Positions 24,078-42,519 of a stretch of DNA of 64,000 nt are shown here, in pieces. The notes beneath the pieces were generated by a model. The model ran no database searches and had not been told where the DNA came from. It saw nothing but the letters and a program-made list of their open reading frames with translations. Position 1 is the stretch's first letter, and each line of letters begins with the position of its first letter. Where the stretch lies: positions 1,463,198-1,527,197 of the forward strand of contig NW_004450398.1 in NCBI RefSeq assembly GCF_000321225.1. Direction: 5' to 3'. Source of the stretch: Odobenus rosmarus divergens. Its lineage: Eukaryota > Chordata > Mammalia > Carnivora > Odobenidae. A program made the position numbers and the translations under genes.

Positions 24078-24280
24078 AGGGGTGACCGGGGGGCTCAGCC
24101 GGTTAAGTGCCTGCCTTCGGCTCAGGTCATGATCCCGGGGTCCTGGGATTGAGTCTCGCATTGGGCTCCCTGCTCAGCGGGGAGTCTGCTTCTTCCTCTC
24201 CTTCTACCCCTCCCCCTGTTTATGTGCTCTCTTGCTCTCTCTCGCTCTCTCTCAAATAAATAAAATCTAAAAAAAAAAAG
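24078..24280 (+). repeat. Can-SINE, full length, diverged head
   Basis: GGGGGGCTCAGCCGGTTAAG, GGCTCAGGTCATGATCCCGG, CT-rich body and AAATAAATAAAATCTAAA tail. Confidence 0.92.
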
Positions 24281-25099
24281 GGGGGGGATGGGAGTGGGCA
24301 GTAAAAATGACCTGTGACGCCTTAAGTCCCTCATCTGCCAAGAGTACCCCTTCCGACTACTAACAGCGTCGGAAACTTGCATCGAGGAGTAGAGAGAGCC
24401 CATTTTGAGGTTCAGAGATTGTGGGTTTTTTTTTTTTCTTTCTGATTCTGTCTTGTTTCATGTTTGCACACCTCATTTCCCTTTCCTACCCACATCTTGA
24501 CTCGATCTCCTGCCTTGACATCCCGGGGTGCCCTGTTGAGAAATACCACTCTCCTCAGGAATCCTGGAGGAAATGAAGGATTTCAGACCCAATTAAGTGA
24601 TTCTAGTTCTGGAGCGTGTTTGGTGACACTTGGGCCAAATACTTATGTTACCTTGAGCTGAACCAGGAGACCGTCTGTTCCTGAGGCTTGTCATTGTATA
24701 AACATCTTCCTGCAGAAACGTTCTCAGCTTCTAAATTGAGATGTTAGGGGAAGACCCTCCCATTTACGTCTGCTTCCAGATCTTGATGCCATCCAAGATG
24801 GGTCTGGTGTTCTACCCCCATTTGTTGGAAGTGTCACGGTGACCAGCGTGTCCTGGGTTGCTTGGGGTGAGCCCCAAAATCCCATATCCAGGGAAGCCCC
24901 TCCATCCCGGTGGGTCACCCTGTAGAGTACCCATGGTGTTTTGAGCCTAGTTGTAGGTGCTGGGGATGTGGATTTTAATAAATTTCCGTCGGGCCCACAG
25001 ACTGATCCGGAAGCCAGACAAGTAAAGAAAAGTGCTCTGTGACAAGTTCAGTGGAGAAACACGTCTTGGTCACAGCTAACACATACTCACTGCTTCTGT
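24281..25099 (+). other. LITAF: LITAF intron 1, no firm feature
   Basis: Nothing beyond a G-run after the SINE tail and a T-run at 24427. Confidence 0.4.
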
Positions 25100-25285
25100 G
25101 CCCCTCATTGCTCTGGGTGCTTTTCACAAGGGGACTCATTGAATCCTCCCAAGAGCCTTAAGACACTACCAGTGTGTCCATTTTATGGGTGGCATAACCG
25201 AGGTACCCAAGTCATGCCATGAAGCATGCCATCCGACCAGAGGCAGTCCGGCTACAGACCCTGTGCCCTTGGTCTCTGCACTGTG
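25100..25285 (-). repeat. MIR-class repeat, antisense
   Basis: TTGAATCCTCCCAAGAGCCT and GTCCATTTTATGGGTGGCAT lead into the degenerate MIR core. Confidence 0.6.
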
Positions 25286-25734
25286 TAGACAGGTTCCAGT
25301 GGGGATTAATTCTCCCCTGAGATCGCTTCTTGGGGGAGGTGATGCATAAGCTGGGATGGGGCCGCTGAGAGGAACTTGCAGCCCGTTGGGAAGGAAGGAC
25401 ACCAAGGACAGTGGAAAGAGTGTGCCTGGGACGCGCCCGGGCACATCTAAGCCGGGCTGTGGACACGTCACAGACACGCAGTGTAGTGGGTGGTGACGCG
25501 GGAGCTGGGGTAGGCGTCGGGGTTCATGGTGCCCTGGGAACCCCCTCCACCCCGGGCAACCCAGGATCTTCAGTCATTCTCGTCTTGGGGGCACTGGGCA
25601 TGTCAGAAAGACCCCAGAGGTTTTGGGCTTAGGTAAGGATGGGCTGAACTAAGTCTAGTAGAATTTGGAGGCTCAAATTGCTGGCCTTGGCTTGTGACAC
25701 AGAGACTGGAGATTTCTAGCAATGCCTTTATTTT

Positions 25735-26075
25735 CCCCCTTTGTGATTTAGGTGAAGCTCGCATAGTGTAAAACTCACCATTTCAGAGTATACAGTTCAG
25801 GGGTGGGTAGCATGTTCCCAGTGTTGTGCAAACACCATCTCAGTCTAGTTCCAGAACATTTTCATCACCCCAGTTAACCTGTACCACTTAACAGCACCCC
25901 CATTTCCTCTCCACACCCTCCCTCCAGCCCCTGGCCAGCACCGACTGCTGACCTTCTGTGTCTGGATGCACCTGTTCCGGGCGTTTCATGGAAATGGACT
26001 TATACCCTATGTGGTCTTTGCATCTGGCTTCCCTCCCCGCAGCGTCACATTTTCGAGATTCGCCCGGCGATCTCT
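25735..26075 (-). mobile_element. L1M 3' region, antisense
   Basis: GTGTTGTGCAAACACCATCT, TTCCAGAACATTTTCATCAC and CAGCCCCTGGCCAGCACCGA are the antisense L1M 3' UTR. Confidence 0.8.
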
Positions 26076-26786
26076 TGGGGCCGACTGTGCAGTGGTGGTA
26101 AGGCTGGTCTGCCAGCCGTCTCCAGGCCTCCCAGAGGTGCAGACCCTTCCCCGGGAATTGAGGATCCCGGGCAGAGAGCGCTGCTGGGCTTGGCTCGGTA
26201 AACCCCGAACGCACATCTGTGCAGGCATAGAACGGGGGAAGATGATCCTCAGAGCAGTGGGAAACGCCCAGAATAGCAGCCCCGATTCGGGTGTTCCAGG
26301 GAACTCTGAGACCGTTCAGGCCGAACGTGTTAGGAGCAGATCTGTTGCTGAAAGTGAGGCCTGTCTGGGATTGTTCCAGTGTCCCGAGGTCTCAGGCCCC
26401 ACTCATTAATATCAGCTCAGGATGTGAGGATCGCCAGGCCTGACAGCGTGACTTCTCTCCAGCATTTCGAGGACACTTTGCTTCTCTTTCAACAGAGCAA
26501 TATTTAAAAGGCTGAGGCTGAGCTGCTCTGAGATTCCACTGGCAAGGGGCCTTTGCCTTTCCCACCCCGGGTGTTAACAGCAGGTGGCGGAGACGCCAGG
26601 CACCGTGAGGTCCCTTAAATATGCAGCTTCGCGCCCGCGTTGTATCTGCGGGAGGTTCTGGGATCTTCCCCTTCTGTGTGTCTTTCCTCCAGAATGAGAA
26701 GGAAGAGCTTTGTGTGTGGATATCTGCCTTTGGTTGATATTAAGGTCCTGGCCCCCTGATCCTTATTAGAGAAGCCGATCGTTTTT
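26076..26786 (+). other. LITAF: LITAF intron 1, no firm feature
   Basis: Unique-looking sequence without exon signals. Confidence 0.4.
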
Positions 26787-26974
26787 GTTTATGGTTTTTT
26801 TAAAGATCCATTTATTTTGGCGGGGGGGGGCGGGCGGTGGCAGAGGGAGAGAGAAAATCCCAAGCAGACTCCCTGCTGAACACAGGGCTCGATTGCAGGA
26901 CCCAGAGATCATGACCTGAGCCAAACGAAACCAAGAGTTGGATGTTTAGCCCACTGAGCCATCCAGGTGCCCCA
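26787..26974 (-). repeat. Can-SINE, older copy
   Basis: Diverged antisense copy ending CCATCCAGGTGCCCC; imperfect flanks AGAAGCCGATCGTTTTT and AGAAGCAGGTTGTTTTA suggest an old duplication. Confidence 0.88.
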
Positions 26975-27239
26975 AGAAGCAGGTTGTTTTAATTCACAAA
27001 GTCATCAGTGACAAAATTAGTTGGAATCCATAATAGGTATTTTTTCGCCCTGTCTTGAGTGTGTGCCGTGAGAGTCTGCAGGACATGCATCTTTTTACAC
27101 GTGTAAGAGAAGCAGAGAGAGAGAAAGGCGTTCCGGTGTGTTGCTCCCATATTTTCATGTTTCGTTTGGGGGTAAGGTGTGCAAAACAAGGCTGTTGATT
27201 GTGTCTGCATCTCCCAGCCTCGGAGGTGTTTGGTGAGGT

Positions 27240-27475
27240 CAAAAGCAGCCTGGAGTCCACCGGATGTGGGTGCAAACCCTAGCCATGCCTCCTCCATCTT
27301 TGTGACTTTGGACACGCAGCTTAACCTTTCTGGGCCCCAGTTTCTCCGTGTGTGAGTTGGGATAATGATAACAATAATCCGCTCAGCGGTGTGAGGACCA
27401 CATGGGATGACACGCGTGAGGATGTGAATTACAGAGCCTGGTGCTGCAACGTAAGAGCCCGTTATGGTTCATCTT
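27240..27475 (+). repeat. MIR SINE
   Basis: GTGACTTTGGACACGCAGCT, CTTTCTGGGCCCCAGTTTCT and GATAATGATAACAATAAT match the MIR body; the 3' end is ACAGAGCCTGGTGC. Confidence 0.75.
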
Positions 27476-28168
27476 AATGCAGCTGTGAACCTGGGGTGGG
27501 GGTGGGGAGTAGTTGACGGGGATAGGATTTTGCTCAGACCAGGACCTCTGGACTCAGAGATTCCCAAGCATGGTTTAAACAGCCTGGTTATCTGGTACCC
27601 TTAGCACCCTTCAGTTTCTTCCTGTGTGAGAATCCAGCAGATTCGATGCAGATTCAAGACTCAGAGGAGTGACCCCAGCCAGTCTCATCCTGCTTGGCCC
27701 CATTAGGCAGAGGGGAGCGCTCCCCAGGCTGGTCATCTTCACCCTGCCCATCTCCCTTGGTTGTGGCTCATTAGGTTAAATCGTGAGAAAGCTGAGCATG
27801 GTTGGAAAAGAATATACAGATGTAAGGAACCTCAGACCTCTGTCAGTAAAAGGTTAAAATTTGTTCAGACAGTTGCATTTATGATGGCAAGCAAAAGGGA
27901 GACACATTTTGGGAATACTGAAGGAACAAATATCGGTGATTTAAGAAACTCATTGGCACCCGAATACCTCATTCCACATCTCTCTCCCCCATTTTCTCAG
28001 TGGGGACCCAGGGGAGTGGAAGTCAGTTTAGGGGGAGGGGCGAGGTTAAAAAAGAAAGAAAGAAAAATAAACAAGTCTTAGATATTACAGTGGTGTGTGG
28101 CCCTCCAAAAGTCAACCCTATCCAACGAAATCTTATTTCTTAGTATTTCGTTTTCTCTTCTTAGGCAG

Positions 28169-28219
28169 AAATTAAATTATATTTAAGTTAATTAATTAAA
28201 TTTAAATATAATTTAATTT
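28169..28219. repeat. Perfect 18-bp AT-only inverted repeat (hairpin/cruciform)
   Basis: Arms 28169-28186 (AAATTAAATTATATTTAA) and 28202-28219 are exact reverse complements across a 15-base loop. Confidence 0.9.
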
Positions 28220-28663
28220 TTCTCCTTGGGGGCAAGGGTGGGGGGTGGAGGCAGCTATAATGAAAACAAGACGGAGAAATCCTGTTCCGTACCCAGGTTT
28301 GATGAATGAAGCTACTCCCGGGACTCAGTCCCGTAAGCCCAGGAAGAAATATCCTTATACCCCTCACTGCCCATTTAAGAGAGAATCTCTCAGCAAGGAA
28401 ATCGTGGAGACTTGGAGCAAAGGGAATTTTCATCTAGGGGCCCCAAAATTCCAAGTGGCACACTGACAGGTGAGAAAGTGGGGGCCAGGATCCTGTGGCT
28501 GGTCATGGGCCAATTTCCAGGTCCGCCTCCAGCCCGTCTTGTATTAGAAATGCTTCTCTGTGCATTAGGCATGCCTCCTTTCTCGTGGCCTGTGGTCACC
28601 CAGGGCTTCATGACCTGGGGCCTCAGCACAGCATGGAAACGCAGGGCCCCCGGTTCCCTAAGT

Positions 28664-28707
28664 CCTCACAGATTCAAGATGGTAGCCTCACAGATTCAAG
28701 ATGGTAG
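28664..28707 (+). repeat. Tandem duplication of a 22-bp unit
   Basis: CCTCACAGATTCAAGATGG plus TAG occurs twice in direct succession without mismatch. Each unit holds CAAGATGG, a YY1-like core. Confidence 0.95.
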
Positions 28708-29287
28708 CCGCAGGGCATTGGGCTGAGCACGGTCTCTGGGGTGTAGGGCCTGTGGGCTGCCCTGGTCACATTTTCTGATTTGAATGGTGGGTTTGGGATG
28801 CCTCTCTGTGGATTTGGAAGTCACGGCAGAGCCATTCTGATGTGGGGAACACGGAGCTCCCCAACCCTGATGAGCATTTCCTTCATCTCTGTGGGGATTG
28901 GTGGGGGCAAGGTGTTTGGAGAATCGCCTTCAACAAGTTCCTTTGAACGGGCAGTCAAGAAGAACCACTCTTGGGGGCCTAATAACAAAGTTAAACAAGT
29001 GGGGAGGGAGGAAAGAGACCCCTTCATTGGCTCCTTTATTCCCCCGCTGGAGGCTCCCTGTAACTATGACAACCTGGCTGTCCAAGCCAACCGCCCAGGG
29101 CCACCGAAGGGATGCTCAGGGCCGCGCTTTTCGGTGCCACACTGTGGCTTTGCTCTTCTGTTGAACTCCGAGATGCTTTCTTGCTTTGTCCTAGAAAAAG
29201 GAGCACAGGTGTTAGATGGAATTGTGTTCGACCTCAGCACATCGGTGGCCTGAACTGGAGGGACAAGGGTTCTCTGGGGACAGAGAC

Positions 29288-31190
29288 TGGGGACTGTGTG
29301 TGTGTGTGTGTTTACCTGTATGTGCAGCAATGTCTGGGTGTGTGTGTGTGTCTGTGTGTGTGCCTGTATATGCATCTGTGCCTGTGTGTGTGTGTCTGTG
29401 TGTGTATGTGCATCTATGGCTGTGTGAGTGTGTGTGCGCACGCGCCTGTATGTGCATCTGTGTGTGTGTGTGCGTGCGCCTGTATGTGCATCTGTGTGTG
29501 TGTGTGCGTGCACGCACGCCTGTAGGTGCATCTATGTCTGGGTGTGTGTGTGTGTATGTGTGTCTGTATGTGCATCTATGGGTGTGTGTATGTGCAGCTA
29601 TGTCTGGGTGTGTGTGTACCTGTATGTGCATCTGTGTCTGGGTGTGTGTGTGTGCCTGTATGTGCATGTATGCCTGGGTGTGTGTGTGTGTGTGCCTGTA
29701 TGTGCATCTGTGTCTGGGTGTGTGTGTGTGCGCCTGTAGGTGCATCTATGTCTGGGTGTGTGTGTGTGTCTGTATGTGCATCTATGGGTGTGTGTGTGTG
29801 TATGTGCAGCTATGTCTGGGTGTGTGCACGTGTACCTGTATGTGCATCTGTGTCTGGGTGTGTGTGTGTATGTGTGTCTGTATGTGCATCTATGGGTCTG
29901 TGTGTGTGTGTTCCTGTATGTACAGCTATGTCTGTGTGTGTGTGTGTGTGTATGTGCCTGTATGTGTATCTATGTCTGTGTGTGTGTGTACCTGTATGTG
30001 CCTCTGTGTCTGTGTGTGTGTACCTGTATGTGCATCTAGATCTGGGTGTGTGTGTACCTGTATGTGCAGCTATGTCTGGGTGTGTGTGTGTGTGTGCGCG
30101 CCTGTATGTGCATCTGTGTCTGGGTGTGTGTGTACCTGTATGTGCATCTAGGTCTGGGTGTGTGTGTACCTGTATGTGCAGCTATGTCTGGGTGTGTGTG
30201 TGTGCGCCTATAGGTGCATCTGTGTCTGGGTGTGTGTGTACCTGTATGTGCATCTAGGTCTGGGTGTGTGTGTACCTGTATGTGCAGCTATGTCTGGGTG
30301 TGTGTGTGTGCGCCTATAGGTGTATCTATGTGTGTGTGTGCGCCTGTATGTGCATCTATGTCTGTGTGTGTGGGTGCAGGTGCGCCTGTATGTGCATCTA
30401 TGGCTGGGTGTTTGGGTGTGTGTTTGTGACTGTATGTGCATTTATGTATCTGTGTGTGTGTGCCTGTATGTGCATCTGTGTGTGTGTGTGTTTGTGTGCG
30501 CCTGTATGTGCATCTATGTCTGGGTGTTTGTGTGTGTGTTTGTGTCTGTATGTGCATTTATGTCTGTGTGTGTGTGTACCTGTATGTGCATCTGTGTCTG
30601 GGTGTGTGTGTGTGTACCTGTAGGTGCTTCTGTGTGTGTGTGTACCTGTATGTGCATCTGTGTCTGGGTGTGTGTGTGCCTGTATGTGCATGTATGCCTG
30701 GGTGTGTGTGTGTGTGCCTGTATGTGCATCTACGTCTGGGTGTGTGTGTACCTTTATATGCATCTGTGTGTGTGTCTGTATGTGCATCTGTGTCTGGCTG
30801 TGTGTGTGTGTGTGTACCTGTATGTGCATCTGTGTCGGGGGGGCGTGTGTGTGTGCGTGCGCGCGCCTGTATGTGCATCTACGTCTGGGTGTGTGTGTAC
30901 CTTTATGTGCATCTGTGTGTGTGTGTCTGTATGTGCATCTGTGTCTGGCTGTGTGTGTGTGTGTGTACCTGTATGTGCATCTGTGTCTGGGTGTGTGTGT
31001 GTGTACCTGTATGTGCATCTGTGTCGGGGGGGCGTGTGTGTATGTGTGTGTGTGTGCGCGCACGCGCCTGTATGTGCATCTACGTCTGGGTGTGTGTGTA
31101 CCTTTATGTGCATCTGCGTGTGTGTGTGTGTGCCTGTATGTGCATCTGTGTCTGGCTGTGTGTGTGTGCGCTCGCGCGCATGTCTGTGGG
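29288..31190 (+). repeat. LITAF: 1.9-kb GT-rich minisatellite in LITAF intron 1
   Basis: A core CCTGTATGTGCATCT, usually followed by ATGTCTGGG or GTGTCTGGG and a variable (TG)n run, is repeated several dozen times with unit length mostly 30-60 bases. CG-containing variants (GTGCGCGCGCC) occur through the array. Long stop-free frames on both strands are a by-product of the composition. The pure purine-pyrimidine alternation favours Z-DNA. Confidence 0.97.
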
Positions 31191-32175
31191 GGTGGGGGCG
31201 GGAGGGAGGGGGACTGTTTGCCCCCTTTGAAGAGTTCTGCCTTGGGGGGCAAGGACCAGGAGGTGGCGGCAGGTAGAGCAAACCCTTCCCGGAGGGGGTG
31301 GCGCGGTGGGTGGCTAGCTGGGCCCCCTGCCCCCCCTGGGGAAGCCCAGTTGAAATGGCTGGGGGGGCGGAGTGTGGGGGGAAGAAGAAAGAGTAGGAGG
31401 AATGAGCGAAGTGGCATTTCCTGGCCTGGGGCCTGGGGAAGGGAGGCTGTGGAATTTATTTAGAAAAGCCTTCAAACCAGTTGCTTACGGGTTTTGTTTT
31501 GTTTTCACTCCTCTAGCCCGTCACTCTGGTTCCTTTTCAGAAATCTAAGCGTTGTTTACGTGGCTGTCTGGGACAAAATCAATGTTCCCCGAGAGGCAGG
31601 GTCCTCAAGTTCAGAAACTAGGCTGTGGCCACGAGACTGGGGATGCCCGTGCGCTAAGCCGGCCGGCCTTGATTTCCAGAAGCACAGGCCCTTCCTTCCT
31701 TGGGAGGAAAGGAGCGCCCCCGCCCCCGCCCCCCAGCACCTCATGTCTGCTCTGGACAACAGACTCAGCTGCCTTGGGTCACTTTTGGAGGAGGGAGCAG
31801 TGGTTCTGAAGGGGAGGGATTTGGCTTCCGAGTTGAGTCATTGTTTCCCAGCGGTTTGACCCAGGCTTTTTTTTCCTGCACAATTCGGGGCACCCCAAGA
31901 TCTCCTTTTCCCCTCCCAAAGCTCTCTGCTTGCCACCGCGGCACACCGTGCTATTTTAGGCCCTCTGTCCACCCAGGTATTTTCGGCCCTTGCGGTTTTC
32001 TGCTGTGAGTCAGTTTTCATAATAAATTGTGTAGGCAGCTGGGGGTCTGCCTTTCCTGAGACAGGAAGGGACAGCGAGTCCTTGACGTTTGGCGAGGTCG
32101 TGAATTCCTCCAGCACACCAGCGCACGGAGGGAGGCGGCCGGCCCCCACCCGGAGTCTGGCAGGGCCAGAAGCGG
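31191..32175 (+). other. LITAF: LITAF intron 1, GC-rich, no repeat recognised
   Basis: About 1 kb of repeat-free, GC-rich sequence between the minisatellite and the G-rich tract. It could include regulatory sequence; nothing specific can be named. Confidence 0.45.
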
Positions 32176-32180
32176 CAGCT

Positions 32181-32226
32181 GGGGGCGGGGGGGCGGGGGG
32201 GCGGGGGTGGGTGGGGTGGGGTGGGG
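32181..32226 (+). repeat. LITAF: G-rich tract with quadruplex potential
   Basis: Successive G-runs of 4-7 separated by single C or T bases (GGGGGCGGGGGGGCGGGG type) followed by GGGTGGGGTGGGGTGGGG. Confidence 0.9.
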
Positions 32227-32679
32227 TTCCTGGGGAAGGAACATCAGCCAGCTTAGGGGGGTGAGCCTGGTGAAGAAGTGTCCTGGGGCTGATGTTTGTG
32301 GTCTGCCTCCCTTCTCCCTTCTACTTTTCTGTTCCAGTCTGTCGGAGGAAACTGACAACATTGCATTAACCACTTTGCACAATTGTTTTCTCATTTTTAT
32401 ACCCGGGACCTGTTTGCACAAAGATGCCCTGCAATCTCATTAGCTCCCCTTCTGCCTTCCTCCTGATTAACTGTCCCCGTAGACTTGGATGTGGCCGCCA
32501 CCCAGCATCCCCCCAGCCCATACCCAGGGGCCTTCCAAGGTTTGCCTCTTGCTCAGACAGACCTGCTTCATCTATGCTGTCTAGGGTTGGACCTTTCCTC
32601 TTCTCTATAACCTTCCATGACTCCCCGTGTTCCATTGTTCTGCCGTCCTGTAGAAGCAGGAAAGTGTGAGCCTCGTGGT

Positions 32680-32990
32680 TAGTTTAAACATTTCTTAGCA
32701 GCCACGTTTTAAAAAGTACAAAAAACGGGTGAAAGGAATTGCAGCAATGCGTTTTACTTAACTTCACTTATCTAAAATGTTACCATTTTCAGTATAAAAA
32801 AATTATGAATGAAATATTTCATGTGAATGTTTTACAATTTCTCAAAATCCAGGGTGTGTTTTATGTTGACGTCATATCCCAAATTGGATGCTAGTATTTT
32901 GTCAGAAACGTTTGATCTAGATTCAGAGCCCATGACGTTCACTGTTGGAAAAGTAGATTCACATAGCCAAGGTGCCCCTCGGAAAGGTGG
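32680..32990 (+). mobile_element. Old AT-rich DNA transposon (hAT-like), family not assigned
   Basis: TTAGCAGCCACGTTTTAAAA, AACGGGTGAAAGGAATT and CCAGGGTGTGTTTTATGTTG are the same ordered motifs as in the copy at 60250-60900. Confidence 0.55.
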
Positions 32991-33058
32991 GAAAACTTAA
33001 CGTAAGTTTCTGTACGCTTATGGAATTTTCCAGTAATTGCATGGTGTATTAGATTTTT

Positions 33059-33258
33059 TTAATTTATTATTTTTTTTAAGAGAGAGGGAGAGAGCATGCA
33101 AGTGGGGCCAAGGGGCAGAGAGAGAGGGAGAGAATCTTAAGCAGACTCTGTGCTGAGTGCGGAGCCCAATGTCGGGCGGGATCTCACAACCCTGAGACCA
33201 TGACCTGAGCCGAAATCGAGAGTCAGACGCTTAACCGACTGAGCCACCCAGGCACCCC
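33059..33258 (-). repeat. Can-SINE, full length
   Basis: T-rich tail, AAGAGAGAGGGAGAGAGCAT, ending AGCCACCCAGGCACCCC. Confidence 0.92.
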
Positions 33259-33259
33259 T

Positions 33260-34149
33260 GGATTTTAAATTTTAAATCATGTAACCTTGAAATACAATGT
33301 AAAAATTCAGTTCCTGGGTCCCAGCGGCCACTCTGTGAATGCCAGTAGCTGAGTGGTGTGTGTGTGTGGTGGGGGGAGCTGCTGGGCAACCATATCGGAC
33401 AGCCCAGATGGAGAATATTTCCATTCTTCCACAAGGTTCCAGCAGGCAGACTTACACAGTAAATGCCAAATACCTCCATAGGGCTTTCAGATTTCTTACA
33501 ACCCGGCCCCAACCTGTCTAGCTTTATTTATTGACTCTGTTTGACATGTGTCCACTTTCCCATGCTTCTTTTTCCCCTCTGAAATCCCCTGTTCTCTCCT
33601 CCCCCAGAGAAATCTCCTCTTTCCGTCTCTGCTTAAAGGCAGAGAGCTTCCTCGAACGAGTCTCCCCTTCTCCCCGCGGCATAATTAATTGCTGCCTCCG
33701 CTTCCCATGGGTTCCCGAAGACGAGGCAGAATGTGTGTGGGGGGAGAGGCAGCAGGACCGTGGCACGCCGCCCTGGGAGCTCATTTCTTCATTTCTCCTG
33801 AGGCAGGTTTGAATGGATCTTCTAAGGCTGCGGGGTAGCCCTGCCCCTTTAGAAAAACATGGTGACACAAGGGCTGCGCTGTGTCCTCCAGCTGCCCCAG
33901 GGCCAGGCCGCTGAGCACAGGGCTGCAACAGGAACACACCCTGGGTACTGGCCACGTAATTCTAGGCGGGCATGAGCTCTGCCCCCGCCAGGGGCCGGGG
34001 GGTGGAGGGGGAGTGGGGTGGGGCAGGAGCGGGAATGGGGGGGGACCCTTTCTTTGCCCTCACAAAAGGAAATCTGTGCTTGGGTCCGATACTCCTTTCT
34101 CGAAATGGGAGCCGGCGTGTGTGTGTGTGCGTGCGCGCGTGTGTTTACT
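33260..34149 (+). other. LITAF: LITAF intron 1, 3' part, no firm feature
   Basis: Unique-looking. A (GT)n-(GC)n stretch at 34118-34142 is a short Z-DNA-type run. Confidence 0.45.
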
Positions 34150-34470
34150 TTTTAAAACTGTAACATACAAATAGAAAAGTGCACACATCGTAATTGTACC
34201 GCTTGGATGTTCACGCAGTGTGCACACCATGTGACCGCCCCCAGGTGAAGAAAAAGCACAGGAGCGGCCCCTTAGAAGACCCCCGCACCCCCCCACCCCT
34301 TCCAGCCTCCACTCCCCACCCCTCCAGGAACAACCACTTCCCCGACTCGACTTCTGGCCCATGACTCATTCTGCCTGCTTCTGGATGTAAATGGCATCAC
34401 ACCGTGTGTCCGTCTCTGCCCTCTGGCTTCCTTCAGATGCACTCTCTTTGCCATAGTTTGTGGTTGAGTT
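34150..34470 (-). mobile_element. Old L1M 3' region, antisense
   Basis: AAAAGTGCACACATCGTAAT, GTGTGCACACCATGTGACCG and ATGTAAATGGCATCACACCG keep the antisense L1 order. Ends about 420 bases before LITAF exon 2. Confidence 0.65.
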
Positions 34471-34737
34471 TGAATGCCTTTGTCTTTTCCGGCATCTAAA
34501 ATGCTTTTAGTCAAAACCACAGTGGTGAAAAAGAAGACAATACTCCATATGAAAGACAGGCCACTGTTGCTTGGTCCTTTTGAAGTGTGGAGAAGAAAAG
34601 CTTCTGCTCTAAATGGGGTGATGTGTGCCCACGGGATTTTTCTAGGTTTTGATGATTTGGGGTTGTATTTACCTTTTAGCTTCATTTAGGGAATCCCTTG
34701 TTAGGGTGATCATTCTTGGGTCTGGGAGGGACATTAG

Positions 34738-41268
<6,531 letters not shown>

Positions 41269-42519
41269 GACTCGGCCCGACCTGCAGGGTGCTGCGTGCT
41301 GCCGGAAGCGCTCTCCGCCTCTCACCCCGTCCCGCCCCTGGTGTGTGTGGGGTGGGTGTCCCACCTCGGTAGCCGCATCTTTCCAGGGGCTTCACCTTCG
41401 TGTCTTCTTTTGGGGGAAAAAAATATCGCAAAAATAACACACCTCCTCCAGAACCCCAGAGATGGCTGCTTGGAGTTGTGCACAGGACATGCAAAGACAT
41501 TCACCTCCAGTGCTGGTTCCCACTTACCGTGTCGCCAAGTCACCCCACCTAACTGTGACTGTTGCCCCATCGGAATATCTTCTGGCGATTGGTCATCGGC
41601 TGGCTTCACTTCTTGCCTCCGTGGGCCTTTCTGGGGGGAGGTCTCAAGCTGAGAAGCCACAGGTTGCCTTATTTTTCGAGACTGTTCTGGCCCGAATACG
41701 GCTGACCCCACCTTTAGTGCCTGCGTCCGTTCACCTGTTCCCATTTCTGGTGACAAAAATCTTTGCCTCGTCGGCGAAGGGCTTGGCTCTCAGAACCTGT
41801 CAGTGCGGGCTTTTCATTAGCACACAAATTCACTTTACTTTCTTCATTCCTTTTTTAAGTGCCAGGAGGAGCTATTCCCACCCATGAGGTCCTAAATGTG
41901 AGCTGGAGATGCAGGGCTGGCTCTTACTGTGGACCTGCCCCCCCGCCCCCCAACCCCATTCTCGGCACCAGATCCTCAGCCCCTTCCGGGGAAGGGCTTT
42001 TTTCTTCTAGGGGAATTGTTTGTCTTAACGACCGTTTTTATGACCTCCTTTTGGTCTTAATTTTGAAAGGAGGGATTTATAGAACCATTTTTCTTAACCA
42101 TATGATTGCTACCACTTCCTGTTGATCAATGCATTTTTTTTTTTGGTCCTTAACAGAAAAAGCAATGGATAATTTTATCCACTGCCTCTACCTGGGTTTA
42201 GTGCGGTTCTTAAAAACATCTGTAATGGGACTCTTCAAGGGGGACCTCTTTGGGAACCCCAGTGGTGTGTTTAGAGAGACAGAGGAACGCACAGGGTGAG
42301 CACATCTGGGTACCATGGTGCTGGAGAGCTTGGGGACCTGATGCTTCAAAGGAATCTAAATTCTGATTTTATTTTTCAGAAATAGAATTTGTTGTAGGAC
42401 ATCAGAAGACATGATTTCTAGGACTCAATCAACAAGCCAGAGTTCTCGGTTAGCTGCTGCATCATCTCCGAAATCAAGATAAAGCTGGGCTCGACTTTCT
42501 CGAGAGTCCCTGTTTTGAT

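Noticed and set aside
29288..31190. CRISPR-like regularly spaced repeats
   Set aside because: Units are of irregular length with low-complexity GT spacers in a mammalian intron; this is a minisatellite.
29216..31463. Very long open frames (up to 339 codons) on both strands, rich in Cys/Val or His/Thr
   Set aside because: They are produced by the GT-rich tandem repeat, which lacks stop triplets in several frames at once. Frames on both strands overlap completely, and no exon signals or domains are present.
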